Assembly: GCF_003601975.1 (NCBI RefSeq)
Contig: NZ_QZWZ01000018.1
Span: forward strand, 62,001 to 126,000
Direction of reading: 5' to 3'
Length of the DNA: 64,000 nucleotides
Source: Mesorhizobium waimense
Lineage (GTDB): Bacteria > Pseudomonadota > Alphaproteobacteria > Rhizobiales > Rhizobiaceae
Part shown: positions 9,190 to 17,142 of the stretch, one piece after another
Layout: each line of letters opens with the position of its first letter
How positions within the stretch are numbered: position 1 is the first letter of the stretch
Notes under the pieces: model-generated
Databases searched by the model: none
What the model was told of the DNA's origin: nothing
Seen by the model: only the letters and a program-made list of their open reading frames with translations
Translations under genes and position numbers: made by a program

Positions 9190-10205
9190 AGCTCGGCGCT
9201 CCTTATGCAGCGCGACGAGCCGTGCGGTCCAGCCGGCACCAGCGGCGGCGGTACAGCGCGGCAGGGGGCAATGGCGAAGTCGCAGCGTGGTTCGAAGGCG
9301 CAGCCCGGCGGCAAGTCGGTGATTGGCGGCACGCTGCCTGGAATGGAATAGAGCGCCCGGCGTTCACCGTCATCGCCGAGATCGCGCGCGGCATTCGGCG
9401 TGCAGGCAAGCAGTCCCCTTGTATAGGGGTGACGCTGATGGGCGAACAGGTCGTTGACGGGCGCCTGCTCGACGACGCGGCCGGCATACATGACGACGAC
9501 ATTGTGGGCGATCTCCGCCACCACGCCGAGATTGTGGGTGATGAACAGGATCGACATGCCCATCTCGGCCTGCAGGCGGCGCAACAGGTCGAGGATCTGC
9601 GCCTGGATGGTCACATCCAGAGCCGTGGTCGGCTCGTCGGCAATCAGCAGCGAGGGCTTGCAGGCCAGCGCCATGGCGATCATGACGCGCTGGCGCATTC
9701 CCCCCGACATCTGATGCGGGTAGTCGTCCAGCCGCGAGGCCGCATCGGGAATCTCGACATGCTTCAGCATCGCGAGCGCACGCTGTCGCGCCGCCTGGCG
9801 GCCGATCGGCTCGTGCAACGCGATCATCTCGCCGATCTGGTCGCCAACCGTGTAGAGCGGATTGAGCGAGGTCATCGGCTCCTGGAAGATCATCGCTATC
9901 TCCTTGCCGCGAACTTTGCGAAAATCCTTCGGCGCGAAGCTTGCGAGGTCGTGCAGTCTTTCGGCGCGGTCGCGAAACAGGATCTTGCCGCCGGCGATCT
10001 GGCCGGGCCGCGACAAAAGCCCCATGATCGACAGGCTGGTGACCGATTTGCCGGAGCCGGATTCGCCAACCACCGCCAGTGTCTCGCCGCGCCTGAGGTC
10101 GAAGGTGACGCCGTCTACCGCCTTGGCGGTGACACGGCGGGTTACGAACCAGGTCTTCAGATCCCGGACCGAGAGGATCGTGCCGGCTGCGAGCGCGTCG
10201 GTCAT
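9186..10205 (-). CDS. Peptide-type ABC ATPase (OppD/DppD-like)
   Basis: 339 residues. Walker A GESGSGKS, Q-loop IFQEPMTSLNPLYTVGDQI, signature MSGGMRQRVMIAMAL, Walker B LLIADEPTTALD and the C-terminal PPGCAFEPRCDFA segment of oligopeptide ATPases. I placed the start at the ATG at 10205, which overlaps the amidohydrolase stop (ATGA) and follows GGGTGGAAA; a GTG nine bases upstream is possible. Pairs with the following ATPase as a heterodimer. Confidence 0.93.
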   Translation of the reverse strand: MTDALAAGTILSVRDLKTWFVTRRVTAKAVDGVTFDLRRGETLAVVGESGSGKSVTSLSIMGLLSRPGQIAGGKILFRDRAERLHDLASFAPKDFRKVRGKEIAMIFQEPMTSLNPLYTVGDQIGEMIALHEPIGRQAARQRALAMLKHVEIPDAASRLDDYPHQMSGGMRQRVMIAMALACKPSLLIADEPTTALDVTIQAQILDLLRRLQAEMGMSILFITHNLGVVAEIAHNVVVMYAGRVVEQAPVNDLFAHQRHPYTRGLLACTPNAARDLGDDGERRALYSIPGSVPPITDLPPGCAFEPRCDFAIAPCRAVPPPLVPAGPHGSSRCIRSAEL

Positions 10206-11425
10206 GATTTCCACCCGCAGTGCGGGCAGACATGGCCGCCGCCTTCGCCGCCTTCCGGCGGCACATGGCGATGAGCGGCGATCGCCTCGGCGCCAAGGAT
10301 GGCGTGGCGGGGCTCGAACAGCCGGGAAAGCCGGCTGGTCGCGCCTTGCGAATCCCTTACCGTCAGATCGGCGTCGACGAGATCGAAGAGGGTGAATTCC
10401 GCCGGCTTGCCTTTCGCGAGCAGGCCCTCAGCGGGCAACCGGATGGCGCGGCGCGGCGCGGTTGTCGACGCCGCCACCACATCCTCGAAGGCCATGCCGA
10501 GCGACAGCAGCTTCGACATCGTCGTTGCCATGTCCCAGACCGCGCCGTCGAGCGAGCGGTTGTGCAGGTCGGTCGAGATGGTTTTCGGCGGCAGGCCGCG
10601 TTCGAGCGTCGCCTTGGCGACATCGAAGGAAAACGAGGCGCCGCCATGGCCGACATCGAGCACGATGCCACGCGCCGCCGCCTGCTCGGCAAGCTGGTAG
10701 AGGTCGTCGTCCTCGATGATCGAGCCGCCGGCCTTGCCGTTGAAGCAATGGGTGACGATGTCGCCCTCCGCCAGCAGGCCGAGCACGTCGTCGTAGAGCG
10801 GCGGCGGTTCGCCGACATGGACCATGATCGGCAGCTTCAGGATGCGGCCGAGCTTCTTTGCCAGCCGGACCGGGGTGAGGTCCCAGCCGCCGGTGATGAC
10901 GTGGCTGGCGCGCACCTTCAGGCCAATGATGACATCGCGGTTGGCCTCGACGGTGGCGATGGTGCGGTCGATGTCTATCGAGCGCATGTCGATCAGTTCG
11001 CTGACGCGGTTGCAGGCGACGAGGCCGATCGAGCCGAGATTGAGAAACGCGTAGATGTTCTCCCTGCCCGGCTCGATGATGAATTCGCGCAAACCGTGGA
11101 AATTGGCCTCGCCGGCCGAACCGGCGTCGACCATGGTCGTCACCCCGCGCGCCGCACCGCATTGCTCGGGCCTGATCGAAATATCGGTGCCGCCATACCA
11201 GACGTGGACGTGCAGGTCCGTCCAGCCCGGCGACAGGAACGCGCCCTTGGCGTCGACCACTTTGGCATCCTCGCCGGCAGCGATCATCGAACCGATCTCG
11301 GCGACACGGCCGTCCTTGCCGATCATCACGTCGACAGGCTGGTCGAAACCGGCGCCAAAGCCGGTCGGCCTTGCACTCCTGATCAGCAGCGGCCGTTCGG
11401 CTGTCGGAAAGCGGTTGCCAAACAT
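10202..11425 (-). CDS. Metal-dependent amidohydrolase (COG3964-like)
   Basis: 407 residues, amidohydrolase superfamily (TIM barrel). Visible metal ligands: H72 and H74 (TDLHVHVW), K170 (GLKVRAS, likely carboxylated), H203 (MVHVGE), H226 (THCFNG), D286 (STDLH). Layout fits the deacetylase/dihydroorotase-like group that removes acyl groups from small amides or esters; exact substrate unknown. It sits inside the importer operon, sharing 1 nt with the permease stop and 4 nt with the next start, so it probably acts on the imported compound. The C-terminus has an unusual tail, GGHVCPHCGWKS, resembling half a zinc site. Confidence 0.88.
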   Translation of the reverse strand: MFGNRFPTAERPLLIRSARPTGFGAGFDQPVDVMIGKDGRVAEIGSMIAAGEDAKVVDAKGAFLSPGWTDLHVHVWYGGTDISIRPEQCGAARGVTTMVDAGSAGEANFHGLREFIIEPGRENIYAFLNLGSIGLVACNRVSELIDMRSIDIDRTIATVEANRDVIIGLKVRASHVITGGWDLTPVRLAKKLGRILKLPIMVHVGEPPPLYDDVLGLLAEGDIVTHCFNGKAGGSIIEDDDLYQLAEQAAARGIVLDVGHGGASFSFDVAKATLERGLPPKTISTDLHNRSLDGAVWDMATTMSKLLSLGMAFEDVVAASTTAPRRAIRLPAEGLLAKGKPAEFTLFDLVDADLTVRDSQGATSRLSRLFEPRHAILGAEAIAAHRHVPPEGGEGGGHVCPHCGWKS

Positions 11426-12288
11426 CAGATATCCTTTGCCAGACGGGGGTCGAGAAGGTCGCGCAGGCCGTCGCCGACGAGCTGCAATGCCAGCACGGTG
11501 ATGACGATCGCGGCGCCCGGAAACATCATGATCCAGCCGGCCTGGTCCATATATTGGCGGCCGACACTGATCATCGTTCCCCAGGTCGGGATGTCGGGCG
11601 AGATGCCGACGCCGAGGAAGGAGAGACCGGCTTCGGCGAGGATGGCGTTGGCGAAAATGAAGGTCCCCTGCACCAAGAGCGGCGAAGTGACGTTGCGCAG
11701 CACGTGCCGCACCAGGATGGTCGGCGTCGGCACGCCCAGAGCCCGCGCAGCCTCGACATAGGGCAGTTCGCGGATGACCAGTGTCGAGGCCCGCACGACG
11801 CGCGCCAGCCGCGGCGCGTAGACGATGCCGAGTGCCACGACGACGTTGAACGCCGTCGCGCCGAGTGCTGCGACCAGCGCGATGGCAAGCAGAATGTCCG
11901 GGAAGGCCATCATGGCGTCGATCAGCCGCGACACCGGCGCATCAAGCTTCCTGAAGAAGCCGGAGGCCAGACCGAGCACGATGCCGATGATCGAGGCGAA
12001 GATCACCACGGCGAAGCCGACCGACAGCGAGGTACGGGCGGCGTACAGCATGCGGGTGAAGACATCGCGTCCGAGATCGTCGGTGCCGAACAGATGCGCG
12101 AAGCTCGGCGGATGCAGCCGGCTGGCGATCGAAAGCTTCGTCGGCGCATAGGGAGCGATCACCGGCGCCAGAATGGCGGCGAGTGCAATGATGATGAGGA
12201 TCAGGACACCTACAGCGGCGGTCGGGCGGCCCATCAGCCGCGAGAGCATGGCGGGCTCCGCCAGCTGCGGATTTGAGATCGCGGCCAT
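11425..12288 (-). CDS. Peptide-type ABC permease (DppC-like)
   Basis: 287 residues. N-terminal membrane segment (GVLILIIIALAAILAPVIAP), then LFGTDDLGRDVFTRMLYAAR, which is typical of DppC/OppC, about six membrane helices and the EAA motif region YVEAARALGVP. Start ATG at 12288 shares one base with the preceding stop (TGATG). An in-frame extension to 12561 is antiparallel in quality to real coding sequence (it overlaps the upstream permease in another frame) and was dropped. Confidence 0.93.
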   Translation of the reverse strand: MAAISNPQLAEPAMLSRLMGRPTAAVGVLILIIIALAAILAPVIAPYAPTKLSIASRLHPPSFAHLFGTDDLGRDVFTRMLYAARTSLSVGFAVVIFASIIGIVLGLASGFFRKLDAPVSRLIDAMMAFPDILLAIALVAALGATAFNVVVALGIVYAPRLARVVRASTLVIRELPYVEAARALGVPTPTILVRHVLRNVTSPLLVQGTFIFANAILAEAGLSFLGVGISPDIPTWGTMISVGRQYMDQAGWIMMFPGAAIVITVLALQLVGDGLRDLLDPRLAKDI

Positions 12289-13229
12289 CAGTAGCGCACC
12301 CTCGGGTCGACGGCTAGGTAGAGCATGTCGATGACGAAATTGACCAACACATAGAGGCCGGCGATGACCAGCAACGCGCCCTGGATGACCGGATAGTCGC
12401 GCCGGAGCACCGCCGAAACGACGAGGCTGCCGACGCCGGGAAGGCCAAAGACGGTTTCGGTGACCACCGCGCCGGAAACCAACAGCGCCGCGGTCAGGCC
12501 GATGACGGTCAGGATCGGGATCAGTGCATTCTTGAACGCGTGTTTCAGCACCACCCGCCACTCGCTCATGCCCTTGGAACGAGCGGTGCGCACATAGTCG
12601 TCGTTGAGCACGTCGAGCATGGCGGCGCGGGTGAAGCGGGTGATCAGCGCCGACGAGACCAGGCCAAGCGCCAGCGCCGGCAGCACGAGATGGGCGAGGC
12701 GGTCGGCGAACGAGGCGCCGGGACCGCCATATCCGGACGTGTCGAACCAGCCCAGCCTGACCGCGAAGAACTGGATGAGCAGCAGGCCGAGCCAGAAGCT
12801 CGGCACGCTGGCGGCAAACATGGCGACCGTCGTGGCGGCCTGGTCGAAGATCGAGCCGCGCGTGTAGGCGGAGAGAATGCCCACGGGCAGCGCTATCAGC
12901 GTCGCGATGATGAGCGAAAACACGGTGAGGAAGAAGGTCGGTTCGGCACGCTGCGCCAAGGCGCTGGTGACCGGTTCGCCGAGGAAGATCGACTGGCCCA
13001 AGTCACCCTTGATGAGGTCGAGAACATAGCGCCCGAACTGCTCGACGATCGAGCCGTCGAGGCCGAGCTTCGTGCGCAATGCGGCGATGTCGGCGGCGCT
13101 GGCGTCGGGCCCGAGCATCACCGCCGCCGGATCACCGGGGGTGACGCGCACGATGACGAAGACGATGGTCACGACCAGCGCCATGACGACGATCATGCCG
13201 AGGAGCCGGTTGAGGATCGAGCGCAGCAT
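12288..13229 (-). CDS. Peptide-type ABC permease (DppB-like)
   Basis: 313 residues. Starts with the classic cytoplasmic edge and helix of DppB/OppB (RSILNRLLGMIVVMALVVTI) followed by IVRVTPGDPAAVMLG. About six membrane helices and the EAA-type loop DYVRTARSKGMSEWRVVLKH. GAAGG ribosome site before the ATG. Second gene of the importer operon after the binding protein, separated from it by two strong hairpins. Confidence 0.93.
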   Translation of the reverse strand: MLRSILNRLLGMIVVMALVVTIVFVIVRVTPGDPAAVMLGPDASAADIAALRTKLGLDGSIVEQFGRYVLDLIKGDLGQSIFLGEPVTSALAQRAEPTFFLTVFSLIIATLIALPVGILSAYTRGSIFDQAATTVAMFAASVPSFWLGLLLIQFFAVRLGWFDTSGYGGPGASFADRLAHLVLPALALGLVSSALITRFTRAAMLDVLNDDYVRTARSKGMSEWRVVLKHAFKNALIPILTVIGLTAALLVSGAVVTETVFGLPGVGSLVVSAVLRRDYPVIQGALLVIAGLYVLVNFVIDMLYLAVDPRVRY

Positions 13230-13273
13230 CGGCCTTCATTCCATAGCCGTATTCCATTCGGGACGATGATGTC

Positions 13274-13338
13274 GCCGGGCGCCGGAGGGAGTTGGCCGGC
13301 GCCCGGCCTGCCTGTCCCGCGGGTGCGGCGGGACAGGC
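13274..13338 (-). terminator. Two tandem hairpins after binding-protein gene
   Basis: First hairpin: 12-bp stem GCCGGGCGCCGG / CCGGCGCCCGGC (13274-13285, 13296-13307) with a 10-nt loop. Second: 11-bp stem GCCTGTCCCGC / GCGGGACAGGC (13310-13320, 13328-13338) with a 7-nt loop. No T tract follows either. Such paired stems behind the binding-protein gene usually protect its mRNA or reduce read-through, giving more binding protein than permease. Confidence 0.7.
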
Positions 13339-13348
13339 GGAGGCGCGT

Positions 13349-14881
13349 CTATTTGCCTTCCAGATAGGCGTTCCAGAAATACGGCCACGGCGCCGGGGTG
13401 ACGCCTTGCAGGTTCGGTGCCTGTGCGGCAAGCGCGTTGAAATCGCCGACCTTGAAGGCCGGAACCTCGTCATAGATCGCCTGCTGGACCGGCGCCCACA
13501 GTTCGACGCGCTTGGCCGGATCGGGTTCCGCGTTGAAGGCATCGAGCACCTTGTGCTTGCGATCCGAAACCCACCAGCCGGGCGAAGTATCCGACATGAT
13601 GCCGGTCAGCGACGGCTCGGGCAGGAAGGGGCTGTGCGTGATGTAGATGTCCCAGAGCGCCGGATCGGTGCGGTTCTTGGTCAACGTTGCCCATTCGACC
13701 ACGTCGAGCTCGACCTTGAAGCCGGCGGCCTTGAGGTATTCGGCCGCCACCTGCGCCATCTTGTAGTGGAACTCATACTGGCGGCTGGTGAGGATGCGCA
13801 GCGGTTTCGAACCGTCATAGCCGGCTTCTTTCAGCAGCGCAGCGGCGGCCTCTGTGTCGCCTTCGGGCTTATAGGGCTCGGTGCCGGTTTCGGTGTGCCA
13901 TTTGTAGCCTTGCGGATACATTGCGCCGTCGACCGCGAAGAAGTCCGGGGAGCCGAAGGCGGCGAGCAGCATGTCATTGGGCGCCAGTGCTGCCTGGATC
14001 GCCTTGCGGATGCGAATGTCGGCGTTGAGGCCCTGCTTGGTGTTCATGACGAACACCGGCCAGCCGAATGGCTTCAGGATGACCGGCTTGGTCTTGCCGC
14101 TGGAAATCTTGGCGAAGGATTCCACCGGCAGGGAATCGACATAGGCGAACTGCCCGGCGACCGCGCCTTCGACGCGGGTGTTGGGGTCTGGAACCGGCAC
14201 GAAGCGTATCTCGTCGAGATATTGCTTGCGCGCGCCGCCATAGCCGTTCGGCTCGCCGTCGCGCGACTTGTATGCGTCGAAACGGACGAGCTGGATAAAC
14301 TGGTCCGGCTTGCGATCCTTCAGCATGTAGGGGCCGGTGCCGACAAAGCTGGTCAGCGGGTCCTGTCCGGCGTTTTCGGACGGGATGATGATGGCCGCGG
14401 CATTGTTCAGCGACAGGAGCGAAAGAAGCGGCGCGAAGGGTTTGCCCAGCGTGATCTTGACGGTGTTGGCGTCGGGGGCATCGACCGCTTTGATGACTTC
14501 CGCCGCCTGCTTGCCGCGCGTCGCCACCTTCATCCAGCGCTGCAGCGAGGCCACCACATCGGCGGAATCCATGTCCGACCCGTCGTGGAACTTGACGCCT
14601 GTGCGCAACGGAATGGTGTAGGTCAGGCCATCACCGGAAACCTTCGGCATGTCGGCCGCGAGAAGCGGGGTAACACCCCAATCCTTGTCGAACGTGTACA
14701 GGGTCTCATAGATGTTCTGCGTGACGATGCCGACCAGGTCGGCGGTCGATGCCATCGGATCGAGCGTCGGCGGCTCACCGATGGTGGCTACGTCGATCAC
14801 GCCCCCCTTCTGCGGCTCCGCCCATGCGACCACCGGCAGCAGCATCGCGAACGAAGCGAAGATTTGCATTAAGCGCTTCAT
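13349..14881 (-). CDS. ABC importer substrate-binding protein, family 5
   Basis: 510 residues with a Sec signal peptide (MKRLMQIFASFAMLLPVVAWAE). Family 5 solute-binding features: GEPPTLDPMASTADLVGIVT near the mature N-terminus, LRTGVKFHDGSDMDSADVVA, and GTGPYMLKDRKPDQFIQLVR. These proteins bind peptides, opines, nickel or similar cargo; cargo cannot be read from sequence. First gene of the leftward operon through the IclR gene; its upstream region holds palindromes described separately. Confidence 0.93.
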   Translation of the reverse strand: MKRLMQIFASFAMLLPVVAWAEPQKGGVIDVATIGEPPTLDPMASTADLVGIVTQNIYETLYTFDKDWGVTPLLAADMPKVSGDGLTYTIPLRTGVKFHDGSDMDSADVVASLQRWMKVATRGKQAAEVIKAVDAPDANTVKITLGKPFAPLLSLLSLNNAAAIIIPSENAGQDPLTSFVGTGPYMLKDRKPDQFIQLVRFDAYKSRDGEPNGYGGARKQYLDEIRFVPVPDPNTRVEGAVAGQFAYVDSLPVESFAKISSGKTKPVILKPFGWPVFVMNTKQGLNADIRIRKAIQAALAPNDMLLAAFGSPDFFAVDGAMYPQGYKWHTETGTEPYKPEGDTEAAAALLKEAGYDGSKPLRILTSRQYEFHYKMAQVAAEYLKAAGFKVELDVVEWATLTKNRTDPALWDIYITHSPFLPEPSLTGIMSDTSPGWWVSDRKHKVLDAFNAEPDPAKRVELWAPVQQAIYDEVPAFKVGDFNALAAQAPNLQGVTPAPWPYFWNAYLEGK

Positions 14882-14899
14882 CTTTGTTCCCTTCTTATT

Positions 14900-14935
14900 A
14901 TTCCGTATCTATGGAATGTATATCCTAGTTACGGA
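14900..14935. promoter_or_regulatory. Palindromes upstream of importer operon
   Basis: 18 nt upstream of the binding-protein ATG lies ATTCCGTATCTATGGAAT (14900-14917), a dyad with perfect 5-nt arms. It overlaps a wider inverted repeat TCCGTA (14902-14907) / TACGGA (14930-14935). IclR-family proteins bind dyads of about this size, and an IclR gene ends this operon, so this is the best operator candidate. Confidence 0.5.
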
Positions 14936-15147
14936 CTAAGTTAGGCATCTGGATGCCGCAGGGTCAAGATTTTTCTGCCGGGAAATTACCTGCGACGATG
15001 ATTGGGAATTTTTGCCGGATCGGCGCCGGCTTGAGCTGTGCGGCCCTTATCCAACCTGCGGCATCGCGAGATCGGCACACGAGTTCACGCCGCTCGTCGA
15101 CAGCCAAACAGTCGAATTTGCGTTCATGGCGCGATCACTGGAACAGG

Positions 15148-15369
15148 TCAGAAATGATCGTTCTCCCAGCCCGGGCTGACAATGTCGGCGCGCGAAAGGC
15201 CAATGTCCTTCAATCGCGAGTCCGTGAGGTCCATCAGCATGCGGCGGCTCCGGCGTCTCTCCAGCCATGCTTCGAGTCGTCTATCGGCGACGATGACCGC
15301 GAGCGCGACAATAGCGACGACGAGGACAACGGCGACGAGGAGCCTATGATGGGCGCCTGCGAACGCCAT
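15148..15369 (-). CDS. DUF1127 protein with membrane anchor
   Basis: 73 residues: a hydrophobic helix (LLVAVVLVVAIVALAVIVA, residues 10-28), then a compact DUF1127 core RRSRRMLMDLTDSRLKDIGL followed by SRADI. The core matches that of the gene at 4-294, but the membrane helix is an addition. Ribosome site is weak, so the start is uncertain, although the helix and core must be translated together. It stands alone in a gene-poor stretch. Confidence 0.65.
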   Translation of the reverse strand: MAFAGAHHRLLVAVVLVVAIVALAVIVADRRLEAWLERRRSRRMLMDLTDSRLKDIGLSRADIVSPGWENDHF

Positions 15370-15604
15370 CCTACGTCACGGGAAAGCCCGTGGGGCCGTA
15401 TGAGTTGGGCTGGACAGAGCATTGACCAGCGTCTCGCCGGCAAGGTCGAGCCCAACACGTGGAATCACCCAGAAGGGGAGCCGCTGCTAAGCTGGTGCGA
15501 GAACCACAGCAAGGGCGTCATGCTTGGTGAACCGGCAGACGATCGCGAAGGCGACGACGAGAGGGAGCAGCCAGACCACTACTGATCAAAATTCCCGAAG
15601 GAAC

Positions 15605-15640
15605 AAAGGCCCGCTGCCGATGGTGGCGGGCCTTCTTTAT
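15605..15640 (+). terminator. Intrinsic terminator, copy 1
   Basis: Stem AAGGCCCGC (15606-15614) / GCGGGCCTT (15626-15634) with TGCC-GAT-GGT inside, followed by CTTTATTT. One of three look-alike terminators in this 560-bp stretch. No convincing rightward gene ends just before it. Confidence 0.7.
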
Positions 15641-15757
15641 TTGTGGCAGAAAAGTCACGCAGCTTGAATATGCAGAGCTTCAACCGGCGCGAGCTTATTA
15701 TCCAGCTAAGCGAGGTGTACCGTTGTCCAAGGGCAAAGGGGCTCTCCTCCCGAACTA

Positions 15758-15792
15758 GCGCCCGCTGCCTCTGGTGGCGGGCTTTTTCATTT
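15758..15792 (+). terminator. Intrinsic terminator, copy 2
   Basis: Stem GCCCGC (15760-15765) / GCGGGC (15777-15782) extended through TGCC-TCT-GGT, followed by TTTTTCATTTT. Preceded by a TAG that closes a reading frame without a clear start. Its context, TAGCG-N-GCTGCC-N-GGTGGCGGGCTTT, is shared with copy 3. Confidence 0.75.
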
Positions 15793-15970
15793 TGTCGCGC
15801 TGTGCCGCGATCCGTATCAATGATGGTCATTAGGTGTGCGCGGGCGGCTTTCATGAGCGCGAACGAGATGAGGGTTTTTCTCCGGCACGACGGGAGCATT
15901 CGGAATGATCGAGGTCCGCCGCTGAACAAGCCGTACGAGAGTCACGATCAAAACATCATCAGAGGAATAT

Positions 15971-16129
15971 GTGTTCCACGGACGAAGCGACACGGCCCGC
16001 GGGGTGCTTGACTACTTTCGGTTGGCTCACGCCAAACACGGAACAGCGACTTCCAAGGATAAGGCCTGCCATGCTGCGATCAAAGCGGACAAAGGCGCCG
16101 TAGCCCACATTGTCTTCAAGAACGGCTAG
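15971..16129 (+). CDS. Possible 52-residue ORF
   Basis: GTG start preceded by AGAGG at a 5-nt distance; 52 codons with about 70% G/C at third positions, ending in TAG directly in front of terminator copy 3. The peptide starts VFHGRSDTARGVLDYF and ends AVAHIVFKNG; I do not recognise the family. The ribosome site, codon bias and terminator placement favour a real small gene, but length is too short for certainty. Confidence 0.4.
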   Translation: MFHGRSDTARGVLDYFRLAHAKHGTATSKDKACHAAIKADKGAVAHIVFKNG

Positions 16130-16134
16130 CGAAC

Positions 16135-16163
16135 GGGCTGCCGCCTCACGGTGGCGGGCTTTC
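16135..16163 (+). terminator. Intrinsic terminator, copy 3
   Basis: Stem GCCGCC (16140-16145) / GGTGGC (16150-16155) with outer CGGGC pairing partly, followed by GGGCTTTCCAATTTT. Begins 6 nt after the TAG of the 52-residue ORF. Shares the TAGCG...GGTGGCGGGCTTT frame with copy 2. Confidence 0.6.
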
Positions 16164-16883
16164 CAATTTTCTCAAAAGGTACTGCTCGACGAAACTTGGC
16201 TCGGCATTCCCATAGACGAATTTCTTCGCGGTTGAGATGGTGGAGATGTTCGTGGCGTCAACAACCCGCCTGTCGGTCAACCGTTCGATTTTCTCAGTGA
16301 CCGATCGATCGTTTGCAGCAAAGAATGCATGGCTTGGTGAAAGCGGCAGATTGATAAGGCATTTGGGCCGATATAGGTCGCCAATGCGTTCCAGGGGATC
16401 GTCGCCGAGCAGCAGCGGCCGGCTGCAGTTTCGAACGCCCACCAGAATGAGAGCAAGCGCTCAATCGGCCGCCTCTCGCCGACCATCTGAGATAATATCT
16501 CCATGCCTGAATTGGCCAGCGCGCTAGGTGCATGATTCTGAGCCCACTCGAGGAGATTTCGCTCGGGCGCTTCTCCCTTAGGCGTCGAAATCTGCGTCTG
16601 GTTCCGAAAGCACCTTTCGCAGCAATTCCTCGACGCCTTTTGAAATCGATGCGACGACGTGAGGGACACGCAACAGTGTCCATTGAGATAGATCGCCCAC
16701 CAGTAGCGGTCCTCGATTGATAGTGCTTTTGCCCCCCCTGCGGATCATCTTTTCAAGGATGGGCGCGGCTTTGTGATCCACAAAACCGAACCGGCGGATA
16801 GTCGCAGGAAACCCTCGGAAATCAACGGTAGCCAGTTGCAACATGGCGCGACACGAAAGGGCGAAAGTGGACAATTTGTCCAC
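16146..16883 (-). pseudogene. DUF4238 remnant with frameshifts
   Basis: Three adjacent leftward frames together resemble the middle and end of a DUF4238 protein. Frame 1 (16578-16883) holds FGFVDHKAAPILEKMIRRGG and LLRVPHVVASI. Frame 2 (about 16440-16640) holds NLLEWAQNHAPSALANSGME and GERRPIERLLSFWW. Frame 3 (16146 to about 16450) holds PLLLGDDPLERIGDL, INLPLSPSHAFFAAND and TAKKFVYG. In DUF4238 proteins the segment near 'SDNP' is followed by 'PLSP' and a final 'FVY', which matches this order. At least two frameshifts and loss of the N-terminal HYVPQ-type region make it inactive. It lies right beside tRNA-His. Confidence 0.6.
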
Positions 16884-16916
16884 CTGTTAAACCACTGATT
16901 TCATTTAGGAAACCGA

Positions 16917-16993
16917 TGGTACCGTTGGCTGGGATCGAACCAGCGACCTCCGGATCCACAATCCGGCGCTCTAACCAGCTGAGCTACAACGGC
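16917..16993 (-). tRNA. tRNA-His (GTG)
   Basis: 77 nt including encoded CCA (16917-16919). Anticodon loop TTGTGGA between CCGGA/TCCGG stems gives anticodon GTG. D arm AGCTCAGCTGGTTAGAGC and T arm GCTGGTTCGATCCCAGC are canonical. Acceptor stem GCCGTTG / CAACGGT, discriminator A73. The base at -1 is U in the DNA, not G, which is the form known from a clade of alphaproteobacteria whose HisRS no longer needs G-1. Confidence 0.96.
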
Positions 16994-17142
16994 ACGTCTG
17001 CCTAAGCAGGATCGAGGTGAAGCTTGTTCTCCGGGATCCGCACTGTCGTTCGGCGATGCGTCCAATACGGGCTATCGGATCTTAATTCAAGGCCTTTGCG
17101 AAGCAAAGGTTCGGTTCTACAAACCGCGCCGGTTTCCACCAG

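Noticed and set aside
10220..11761. 513-residue frame opposite the amidohydrolase gene
   Set aside because: Antisense shadow; amidohydrolase ligands are on the other strand.
14953..15585. 210-residue frame in the gene-poor region
   Set aside because: No domain, no ribosome site, and it runs antisense through the DUF1127 core.
15643..16011. 122-residue frame across terminators 1-3 region
   Set aside because: Reads through terminator copy 2 and has no recognisable domain.
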